A program made the translations under genes and the position numbers. A DNA stretch of 40,233 nt, taken from positions 1 to 40,233 of the forward strand of contig ML978338.1 of the NCBI GenBank assembly GCA_010015745.1, in the 5' to 3' direction. The notes beneath the pieces were generated by a model. That model was not told the origin of the DNA. It saw only the letters and a program-made list of their open reading frames with translations, and ran no database searches. Source of the DNA: Setomelanomma holmii. Its lineage: Eukaryota > Ascomycota > Dothideomycetes > Pleosporales > Phaeosphaeriaceae. Every line of letters starts with the position of its first letter. Position 1 is the first letter of the stretch. Below are positions 13,401 through 25,400 of the stretch, one piece after another.

Positions 13401-16400
13401 CTCGCAGGCTGACGTCGTGGCCCAGCCGTCTTCCTGACCGTCGCCGACCTGGATGGTGTGGAGAACAGAGGGCGGGGCAGAGCGCGAAGCCGCCGAAGTG
13501 ATCAAGACCCGGCAGGCAATCTCGTCACAAAGGACCTGTTTATGTGCCAGTGGGAGAGACGGGTCCACCAGTGTGAAGGCGCCACCAGCCTGAAGGACGG
13601 CGAGCATCGATACGGCCGTCCACCGGCTCTTCTCCAAATGGATCGCCACAAAAACCTCGCTTCGAATGCCTCTCTGGAGCAGAACCCGTGCCAGGAGCGA
13701 AGCTAGCCGCCCCAGCTCTCCGTAGCTGAAGCTTCCATCCCACGCGCACACGGCGGACGCCGAGGGATTGTTAAGAACGAAGTGCGAGATGGCGTCGTGG
13801 ACGCACTCTTTATGAGCCTCCGGAAGTACTTGATTCCGCGAATGCAGCCACTGGAGGTGATCTGGGCCTACGAGGGAGATATCTCGCACGCGTTTATTCA
13901 CTAAGCATACGGCACCCAACAAGGCGGCCTCGAACGCCCCTGCGAGGTCCGCCACTTGTGCCGGAGGAAAGGAATGCTCGTAGTACCACAGGGCGTAGTC
14001 CATGCTATCTTTGGACAGACTGATGTTTAAGGTGAGGTCATACTGTCACGCGATGGTTGTTAGTTTCCATATGTCTAGCGCGTCTGTAGCAACACCGCGC
14101 ATATTGTGGGAGCGGTTTGGAAGGAAGTGCTTTACCTCTGTCGGATCGTCACCCGTGATCGGACGCATGGTCAGACCCAAAGGCTCACTCTGCAATCCCT
14201 TCTCCTCCAGTTTGGTCTGGAGCGACACGATGGTATTGAACAGCCCCCGGCCAGACACACCGAGTTCGTGGAAAATCTCGACGAGGGTTGTGTGCTGATG
14301 GGCGAGACCATGAAGAAAGTCCGAATGGACTGACTGAGCCGTCTCGACAATGGGTCTGTTGCCCTCCAGATCGATGCTGCAAACCACCATATTTATGAAG
14401 GGCCCGACGATATTTTCCACGTTGGTAACAGGCACGTTGCGGCCAGTGACCAGGTAACCGAAGCAGGGCGCCTCGATCCCGGTGTAGGCCTTCAGAACCA
14501 GCCCCCATGCAAGTTGGACTAGGTTAAACATGGTTACACCGTGGCGTTCGCAGAATGCGCGCAACTCTACGAGGCAGGGAATGGTCCGGAAGACATACTT
14601 CACGCCAGTACCACGTTCTTTCGTGTCGCTGCTGACGTTGGGCACCATACACGGTTCGGTTCCCGCGAGATAGTCCACCCAGTAGCGAGTGGCGGCGCCG
14701 CGTGGAAGGTCTTGTACATAAGCGATGTAATCTTTCAGGCCTGTAGTCAGCTGCGGGAGTCGCTTGCCATCGTAGGCCGCGGCGACCTGCTGTTGAAGCA
14801 GGCCAACTGAGACGCCGTCCACGAGCGCGTGAAGGACTCGAAAATCGCACATCAGGCCACCATCTCCCTGCTCACGCAGTACAAGGTGCCAGGGGCATGT
14901 CGGGGTGATGGGCATGACGTCCTTGACTGCGGGAAGTGGGTCATGCGTATCCAGGACGACGACCTTCCCTGGCGCGGACTGCAGGACGACCTGATCCCAG
15001 ACCTGGCCCGCATGGCTTTCTAGAAAGATGGTGCGGAGGGCCGGGTTGCGCTGGACCACTTCCTGCCACGCGCCGAGGAACCGATGGCGGTCGAGGCCCC
15101 CCGGGGCTCGAACCTCCCAGGTGGTGCCCGTCACGTAGAGGGCCGCGTTCTTGGCCTGGCTGAGCAGCATGCCTTGTTGAATGCCGGTACAGGGATAGGC
15201 ATCCTCGATCTCGACCGGGACATTGGCGCTGAAGATGGTGGCCACCTGCTCGACCATCTGGTCCAGACCACAGTAGTCGATATTCAGGAGAGGGACGTCA
15301 GCGAGTGTGGGCTGACTCGGGGTTGAGGGTAGAATATGGCAGGCTTCCTCCAATGCAGCCTGAAAAGCCTTGGCCCATTTCTCCACCCGGTCCGAAGAGA
15401 TGCGTCGGTGGTACAACATGCGCACCTGCAAGCGTCCTTGTTTGACTACGGCTGCAATCTCGAAGAGCTCCGAACGGGGTGTCTGGGCAGCCGTGTCGAA
15501 TCGCGTGTATTGGGTCTCGTGCAATTGAAACAGAGCATTCTCGTCTTCCAGCTCATGGAACGACCCCGCAAAGTTGAGCACAATCTCCAGGGGGAGTGCT
15601 AGTCCTTGGACACCCTCGGTATGTAGGAGCTTCGTGGCAAAGTATTCCCACCCGTTACGTGATATTTGGCGGCGCGCGTCCTTGGTCCGCTTGATTGCCT
15701 CGAGAAGACTCTGCCCAGGCTGTACCACTGCCGGCGTGGGCCATATGGTCGTAAACCAGCCAACCGTCCGTGAGAGGTCGATGGACGCATCCCATGCCTC
15801 TCTGCCATGGCCTTCGTTGTGGACAACAGGAGGCGCCCGGTCGGGAAACGCCTGTATGAATGAGAAGATAAGGGCCGCCTGGAGTATCTCGACCGGCCTT
15901 GTCTGAAACACGGTGTTGGCGTCCTTGATGAAGCTGATTGTCGCTGCCGGGCTCAGGCGGAAGCCAGTGGACACAGCGTCTGCGTAGGTATTCGCCTTAT
16001 CCGCCAAGCCCCAGTAGCGTAGGAAGTCTGCCGGTAGAGACCCTTGCTCGTCTACGGACCCTAAAGCGGTGTTTGGGGGCTGCATGTGTTCACGGACATA
16101 TTGGTCCTGAAGATGGCACCATGTCTGGAAGGACAAAGAAGGCCTTGCATCCCCAATGCCATGCGGAGACTTGTTACGGAGAAGCTGCTTTAAGTCCGCG
16201 AGAATGACGCGCCATGCTACATGATCTACCACCAGGTGGTGCGCCACCAATAGCATATACTGTCCTTGGTTCTCGATGTCGAAAAGGTGGATGGCGAACA
16301 GATCGCCTTTATTGATGTTGAGGCTTTGCTGCGTCTCCAGCACCCTCGGTTCGACAGCTACGAGATTGGGCACGCTAGACAGCTGGAAGAGAGGTGCGTT

Positions 16401-19400
16401 CGGCTTGGACAGGATGGTCTGCATCCATTTGCCGTTGATCTGGTGGAAGCGGCACCGCAACATGGCGTGGCGTTGCAAGAGGACATGGACGGCCGCCTGC
16501 ACATCGCCTGGCGCCACACGTCGGGTGAGCGTGACGAAGAAACTCTGGTTGAATTGATTCAGCAAGTGGGGGGGCATGCCGGCGAAGAACATCCTCTGAA
16601 TTGGGGACAGGGCGAAGGGCACCTCGAGTGTTTCGTCCGGGTGCGATACCACCGGCAACACCGAGTTGACTCTCTGTGCCCGCATCGCAAGCTCCTCGAG
16701 GGAGGATTGGCTCAGTACATCAGCCACCGTGAGGCGAATGTGTTGCGCAATTCCGTGGGCTACCAGCGACATGGCACTGATGGAGTCGCCGCCAAGTGAA
16801 AGAAAGCCATCATCAATGCCAATCTCTTCGGGGTTCGCGTTTAGGACTTTGGCACAGAGGATCACGAGAGCTTGTTGCGTTTCGGTTTCTGGGGCACGCC
16901 TGTGTCCGCCGGTCTTGATGTACGCCTGGAGGTCTTTCCATGGTCGACTGTTGCCTAGCGCTCGCAGCACTATCCTATCGACCTTGCCGGAAGTGGACAG
17001 CGCGAAGTGGCTCACAGGGAGAAACAAGGCCGGGATCATGTAGGCTGGGACCATATCTCGAAGTTGACGCTCCGCGTTCTGCACATCAGCCAGGAACGAT
17101 GGGCTCGGGAGCAAGAGCGCCATTTCACTGACATGCTCATTAGGTTGGCCCAGGGGGGGCGGATAGTCCACAAAGGCCGAAAGGAAGGCTTGGTCCTCTC
17201 GTCCACGCGGCTTGAGAACCTCAACAATGACGTTTGTCGCCTGGGGAAACAGGGGGTGGAGGTAATTTTCGACCTCACCCAGCTCGACTCGTTGACCCCG
17301 GACTTTTACCTGATGGTCTTTCCGGCCGACGAATCGTAGATCTCCCGCCGGCAGTAGCTGGACAAGGTCTCCTGTCCGGTATACCCGGGGCTTGGTATCA
17401 CCTCGAAGACGCTGGAGCCACTGCATGGGGTTTATGAAGGTGGCTGCCGTCCGCTCGGGATCCTTCAGATAGCCGCGGCCTACAATCGGCCCTTCAATGA
17501 TCAGCTCTCCCACGGCGCCCACCGGGACCAGTCTCTCGACATCGGCGGGATCAACAACCCAGCCCGTGCCGCCCGTCCCCACTCCGAGCGCCTGTGGGTG
17601 GTCCTTGGCCGTGACAGGGAACTGGACGTTGGAAGTGGCTGAGCATTCAGCAGGCCCATACCCGCTCACGAGGCGGCCTTTCCACCGCTCCACATCAGCG
17701 GTCGTCTTTGCTTCGCCGCTTAGTGCGAGGACTTGTAGCCTCGCTGCGACTTCCTTATCCAGCATTCTCGCGACGGATGGAACGAGCTCTAGGTACGTGG
17801 CCTCGGATTCACGCAAGCAAGCTGCAAAGTTGTTCTTGACGTCCTCCGGCCGTGGGATGTAGATGCTGCCACCCACCATCAGGGGGACCAGATGGTCGGT
17901 AATGCCAACGTCAAAGGCATATGAGGCGAATTGGAAGACGCGTGTCGTCGGACCGAAGGGAAGGACGCGACACACACCGGCGATGCTAGCACAGAACGAG
18001 GCGTGCTCGATCAAAACGCCCTTTGGCGCCCCTGTCGACCCGCTAGTGAAGACACAGTACAGAAGTCGGCTTGGATCTGAAGGAGGCGGCTCTTTTGCGT
18101 GCTCGGAACCGACAAATTCGCAAATTGCCACGTCAGAACAGAGTTGCACTGACGCATTCGGGGCCACGGCGGCGGCCAACGTAGCCTGCTTCTCCGAGGC
18201 CATCACAACCTTGGCACCGACGACCTCACATAGCAAACGTAAGCGTGCTGCGGGCTGGGTCGGATCCAGCAGAAGAAAGGCCCCTCCAGCCAGGAGGGTA
18301 CCAACAATGCCGACGACCGTCCACATGGACTTCTCAAATAGCAAGGGCACGATAGGCTCGTGGCCTAGGGAATGATGTCGCAACAAGGCCGCCACGCGCG
18401 ACGACAAGGCCGCGAGTTGCCCGTACGTCAACTGTCCGTCCCACGCCTTCACCGCCACCGCGTCGGGCGTACTCTGGCTATGGCGCAAGATCATGTCATG
18501 GACACACCTTGGCTCAACAGGTGGAATCGTATTCCACCGCAACACAGACGCCATCCCTTCAGGGCTGATGGTCAAGATGTCCTTGACGAGTGGGCAGTTG
18601 GCCATGATCTGGGACGTGGCGTGCACCATCTGGAAGAGCATCATGCTCATGACACCAGGTGTAGTGACAGCACCGTCATAGGCTATGCGGAACTTGATCG
18701 AAGAGGCGAACAGCTCACACGTGATGTTGATGGCATAGGACGAGAACGCCGTATCGTCGTTAGCCGACTTGGCGTCGACGACAAAGTCGGCAGATCCAGT
18801 GCCGAACTCTGGCAGCTCCATCCACTGGATGACAAGTAGGCTCTGGAGCTGGCAGGCCACGGCCGCCTCCGGGCTCCATGTGCGTATCTGCTGGAGTCCA
18901 GCCTGCTCAAACCGGATCATCTGCGTGCTGCGCGTCCGCAGCGCCTCCAGGGCGTCCTGTGTGCGCTGCGCGGGGTCAAGGCGCACGCGAAACGGCACCG
19001 TGGCAATGGTCGGCCCCGTCATGGCCTCAATCCCCTGCACGGGCGCGCTGCGGCCCGCTACCGTGGTGCCGAACACGACGTCATCAAGCCCCGTGTAGCT
19101 GGAGATGACGGCCGCCCACGCCAGACGCAGCATGGTCGAGGTTGTGAACTGATGATTCGCACCGGGGTAGTCCAGGGTATGCTCCAGAACTTCGGTGGCC
19201 GACGGGGCGTATTGGACGGTGGGCAGCCCAGGGAACGGGGCGGACGACAGGCCCTGCAGCTCCGTTCTCCAGAAATTAGACATCTCAGCGACGTTGGTTT
19301 GTCCTAGGTACGCCACAAACCCGTTGAACGGACAGTCGGGCAGCGCATGTCCTAGGTACGCCGATTGGAGGTCCTGGAAAAGCAGCGGGAGCGACCAGCC

Positions 19401-22400
19401 GTCGTATAGTGCGTGGTGCAGCGTGAGAACCAACACGGCCGGGGCCTGTCCGGGTCCTTGGACCACGGTTGCGCGGGTAAGCGCATCGCCTAGAGTCACG
19501 GTAAGGCGAGCTGCATTGGGGATACCACCATCGCCACGGGTTGCTGCGTGCCACAGCACCCCGGTGTTGACGACGGTCTGGTACAACTCGCCATCAGCGC
19601 CCTGGAAGAACCTGGTGCGCAGGATACAGTGTGCTTTCACGGTGGCCTCCCATGCCCGCTTAAGCTTCTCGATGTCGCCGTGGGCCGCGAGTTTCAGCTG
19701 GATGTGGGCTTGGTAGGAGCCCGGACGCTTGAGGCTCAAGGCCAGCAGGCCTGTCTGGAGCGCCGTGGCCGGGTAGACGTCTTCGATGTCGTCGACGACC
19801 ATGGAGCAGGCGTCAGCCGCCGAACGCCGCATGTCAGATACATGTTCCTGGCCGCCCACGAGGCTAAAAGGGGCAACACACGGCAAAGCTGCCGTAGTCT
19901 TACTGGGGCGAAACTTGGCCGCCAGGTCAGCCAGCGTGGGTTCGCTGAGGACATGCGCCAGTTCCACGGCCCAGCCGGCAGATCGAACATGGCCAGTGAA
20001 ATGTATTGCTGAGATCGAGTGCCCGCCGAGCTGTATGAAGCTAACATTCATCCCGATGTCTTCAACTGGCATCTTGAGCACGCGGCCGCAGATGGACTGG
20101 ACCAGCCTCTCAGTGGCCGAGGCCGGGGGCCGCTTGCTCTTTTCTGCGTGCATGTACCGGCGAATATCGGCCTGTGTGAAGCGCGAGACCGCCTGTTTGA
20201 GCTTCCAGCGGTCGGCCTTGCCTGTCGCAGCGAGTGGGATTTGCACGACGGGAAGAACCACGGCCGGCAGCATGACCGCCGTTAGCGTCTCGCGTAGGCG
20301 CGCCAGTACAGACTCTACGCAGGTGCGAAACGCCTCTGTGACCGAGGCAAAAGGCGGGTGAGCGGACGGCGCGCCCATCAGGCTTGCGAATTCAGGGGCC
20401 ACCTGGACGAAAGCCGCGAGGATGGGCGTGGACCCCTCGCCCGCTGGTGTAAAAATGTCTACGACCAGGCGCATAGCCTCAGGAAACCCATTTTTGACGC
20501 GGTATTCTATCTCGCCCAGCTCGACCCTCTGACCGCGTATCTTGACCTGCGTGTCCTTGCGACCGATGTAGAGCAGCGATCCGTCGTCCGGTTGGTACTG
20601 AACCAGGTCGCCCGTCTTGTAAAGCCGGCGGGGGCCGCGCATTGGGAGCAGCCTTCGCGTCCATTCTGGATCCAGGATGAACGAGGCCCGCGTCTTGGCT
20701 TCATCGTGGAGGTACCCGCGCGCTAGAATCGGACCCTCGACCAGCAGCTCCCCCGTCGTGCCCATGGGCGCCAGCTTTTCGTGATCATCCTTATCAACTA
20801 CCCAGCTCGCGCTGCCGGTCGCGAAGCCGATGTTGGCGGAGTGGTGGCCCTGGCGGCGGGCGGGCGCCAAGACGGAGCAGATGACGGAGCACTCGGCCGG
20901 GCCGTACGTGTTGACCAACTTGACGCGGTCGGCCCATGTGGCCACCAAACCCGCCGTCATGGGCTCGCCTATAAGAGCCAATGTGCGTAGGCCAGGGACA
21001 TCTTCGGGTCGAAAGAGCTCGGCCATTGATGGTGTGATCATGGCATAGTCAGTCTGCAGCTCTTTGATGGCACCACCCAGGTCACTTTGGATGTGCGTCG
21101 TGTGAGGGATGCATAAGCAGCCACCCGCCAGAAGGACGGCCAAGTGATCGAAGATGGCGACGTCGAACGCGTAGGCCGCCGCCTGCAGGGCCCGTGTGGA
21201 ATGTCCTAGGCCTAGGATATCTTGGACGGCGAACATGCTGGCTAAGAAGGCGCCGTGTTCGATAACGACGCCTTTGGGGGTCCCGGTCGTGCCACTAGTG
21301 AAAACGACGTACAGCCTGTTCAGGGTCCCGGTCCTGTGTGGCGGCGTCACCGGCGTGTCGTCGGGGGCGTCGTTCCAGTCCAGCCGGTCCAAATAGAGGA
21401 CATCGGAAGCGAGATGTCGGGCGGTCGAGGAGAGCGTGCTCGTGGACAGCAAAACAGCCGCACCTAGCTGGGAATTGATACTTTTCAGGCGGTCGATTGG
21501 ATGGGCCGGGTCCAGCAAGACAAATGCGCCGCCCGCCCGGAGGACTGCCATTATGGCCACGGGCGTCCATCTGCACTTCTCCAGATACAAAGGGACTATG
21601 AACTCGGGGCCGACACCCCTCTGTACAAGATTCAAGGCCAGGTGCGCCGACAGGTGATTCAGCTCCCCGTACGACAAGTCTCCGTCCCAAGCATGGACTG
21701 CGGGCGCTTTTGGTCGGCTCTCGAAGTGTGATCCAATGAGGACATCTACCGTGGCATCTACCGTGGGCGGTATGTGTCGGTTCCAGCATTGCAGCTGGTG
21801 CAGCGTCTCTTCTCCGTCCAATGCGATGTTGGCCACGGAAAGAGACAGGGAGCCAAGCAACTGGAGGATGACATTGTGAAACTGGCCGACGAGAAGTTGG
21901 ACCTTGGCCGCCCCCAGTACTTGCGGGTCGAAAGAGGCCTGTGTCAGAACATGGTCTCCGTTCAGATTGCACAACAGCGTCAGAGGGTAGGTGTTGATGG
22001 CAGCAATATTGTCCGTGAACCGGTGCACCTCATGCAATAATTTGGGCTGGTAGAAGCTTCCCTGTTGCTGAACCACGAGTAAGTTCTGGAACTGACATGC
22101 TATAGCGGCGTCCGCACTAATGGCCCGGATTCTGTGCAGCCCGGTTCCTTCGAAGGGGATCATGGCGATCGTTTGTCTTTGCACGTCTTCTAGACATTGC
22201 TCAACAGTGGATGAGGGACGAATCTGTACCCGCAGTGGGACGGTGGCGATGGTCGGGCCAGTCATCTCCTCTATGCCGTCTACAGGAGCGCTGCGCCCAG
22301 CAACGGTGGTCCCGAATACGACATCGTGGGAGTCCGTGTGCCTCGCAAGGACGAGGGCCCATGCAAGGCGGACAGTGGTCGAGAGAGTAAAACGGGAGCA

Positions 22401-25400
22401 CGCCGCCGGTATGTCCTGCCTCTGCTCGATGAGGTGCATTTGAATAGCCTCTAGGGCATGGTAGTCGCGCCCCTGCGGCGGAGGGAACAAGACAGTGTCG
22501 ATGCTCTCGAAGTAGGTCCGCCAGAACTGACGGCATGCTGCAGGATCCAGACGGCCGACGTAGTCTATGAATCCCGTGAAAGACTGGATCTTCGGCTGTA
22601 GGCCCCTGTAGACCGACTCCAGCTGTTCCAGTAGAAGCGTCATGGACCAGCCATCGTAGACAGCATGATGAATGGTGAGGACACATCGAGCCATGGCACC
22701 CTCGACGGCCACGTAGCACCGCATCAGAGGTGTTCCTAGACCGATTTGTTGCTCCCTTGCTTCCCTTTTCGCTTCCTCAAGACCAGAGAGTTGGAGGCGG
22801 CAGGCGGTGCCGTGCTTCAGCACGACTTGGAACAAACGGCCCGATGGGGCTTGTATAATTCGGGTTCGCAGGATAGGGTTTGCCGCCACTACGGTATCCC
22901 AGGCGTTCGCCATCTGACAAGAGTCTATGTCGTGGCCGAGTTCATACTCATACTGTGCAACATACGAGCCTTGGTGCTTAATGGTAAGACTCATGAGGCC
23001 CTCTTGGAGCGCCGTGCACGGGTAGATGTCCTCGAGCACATCCGATACCACCTCACAACTCTCCATAGCCGTTTCCCGTAGTGTCTGGGTCCGGTGATCT
23101 GGTGGTACAAGACTGTAAGGGACGTACTTTAGGCCTTTTGACAGAGGCGCGGTTTCTTCCAATCCTGCCGCTAGACCGGCCAATGTGGGCCGGTTGAAGA
23201 CGTCCGAGACAGCCAGGGAATAGCCTTGGGCACGCACAAGTCCCACTAGCTTCATAGCCATGATTGAGTCCCCACCAATCTGGAAGAAGTCGTCCTGGAT
23301 CCCGAGAGCCCCGGCAGGCCGGCCGAAAACAGCGGCCCACAGACGCTGCATTGCCTCTTCAGCCGGTGTGGTCGGCTGCAGCTTTGGCCCGTCTTGCCCC
23401 TCGACCAGTCCCTCAAGGTCTGCGCATGATAGTGCCGACACCGCCTCCCGCAGGATCCGGCGATCGGTCTTGCCTGTCTTGGATATGGGAATCCGCGTGA
23501 CGGGGATCATCAGCTGGGGAACCATGTAGTTGGGCATGGCAGCAACAAGCTTAGCCTGGACCTCATGAACCAGAGCGCGGAAGCTCTCTTCGGCTGCCAT
23601 CAGCTCCACTCCACCAATCTCGCTTCCCGATCCTGGCTGGACAAAGGCAACCAGAAGCTTAGTGGTGGTCTGGTCATCCGTTTGAACGGCGTCCACCACC
23701 ACACTATGGTCGGCAGGAAGATGGCGCCTGATCTGGAACTCAATGCCCTCCAACTCGATCCTCTGCCCGCGAAGCTTGACCTGCGCGTCCTTGCGTCCTA
23801 GATAGCGCAAAGTCCCGTCGGCGTTGTAGGACACTAGATCGCCCGTCCGATATAGGGCACCTCGACCCTCGGAAAAGGAAGCGGGTAGCCATGGTATCCG
23901 CCTTGATAGAAAGGCCTTCTCTGTGGCATCCGGTCGCTGGAAATACCCGCGGGCCACAACAGGGCCCTGAAAAAGCAGCTCTCCTATCGCGCCCACCGGC
24001 ACGAGTCGATCGACGTTGAATTGATCCACCACCCATGCCTCCCCACCGGCAGGGCGTCCAATCGTGCCAGGAATCCATGTATCGGCTTCGATCTTATGAG
24101 TACTGCAGATGGTACACTCGGCTGGGCCATAGGCATTGAACAGCTGAACCCGACCTGCCCAAAGGTCGATGATGTCTTGCGGTATGGCCTCTCCTGCCAG
24201 GCTGACTGTGCGCACGCTAGTTATGGTCTCGGGCTGGAACAAGCGGAAGAGCGATGGTGTGGATATCATCCAGTTGACCCGACTATCGCGGATGAATCCA
24301 GGCAGGTTGTTCACTCTCGCGGCTTCAGATGGAATACAGATGCATGCTCCCGCGGTGAGGGTGGTAAGCACTTCGTAAACGCTGACGTCGAAGGTATAGG
24401 ACGCGAAGTGCAGGACTCGGGACGCTGAATCCATGAGCAGACGGACCTGCTGTTCCCGGAGTGTCGTGCTGAGGCTGTCGTGTTGGATGATGATGCCCTT
24501 GGGACGACCTGTACTCCCCGAGGTGAATAGCAAGAAAGCAGCGCTCTCGGGTCGCACATTGGCCGTTGTAGTCGTATCCTGATTCGACCAGAGAGTGAGC
24601 ATGTCGGACGATACAACGACCCTCCTGGAAGGGGTACCAAAATCGGTCTGGGCGGTCTGGGGCGAAACCAGGATGATGGATGGCGATGTCTCCTCGATGA
24701 TGTCTTGCACTCGCTCAACATGCGCCTGAGGGTCGATGGGGACGCAAACTCCGCCGGCCAGCAAGACCGCCAACATGCAGACCGGCCCCAAAACCGATTT
24801 TTCGAGACAGATGGGAACGGGCGCCTCGCTCTCCACGCCGTGGCACCGCAGAACGGCAGCAAGACGGGTGGCATGGTCCCACAGCTGATGGTATATCAGG
24901 GCACCATCCCAAGCATCGACGGCCAGCCGCTCGGGGAATTTAAGGCACATTCTCTGGATCTGGTCTTGCACGGGCTCATTGACGGGCGTGGCAGGCGGGC
25001 TGTTCCAGGAGAGCATGCGGGCCAGGTCGGGGGCGCTGACGAGGTTCAGCTCGGACACGTTAGCATCCGGATGCGCGACGATTTCCGTGATGACAGTGCT
25101 GAATGTGCGCCCGAGACTGCTTGAGATGGCAGCCGGAAGCTTTCCAACCCCATGGATGAGAGAGATGTCGATCGTATTACGGGAGACGATGACATTCACG
25201 ATCATGTCGAACTATGTGCGTGTTGGGTCAGCCGGTTATTTCTACATACTCCGTCTGACCTATCATGAGGAGCGCGGCGGTGACTTACCTCGGTGGGTTG
25301 CTGGTCCCGAATCTGTTCAAATTCGATACTCTTATCGGCGTCCACGGGTAAAGCCTTCTGGTATGTAACAATGGTGTTGAAAAGCCCAGCACCGGAATGC

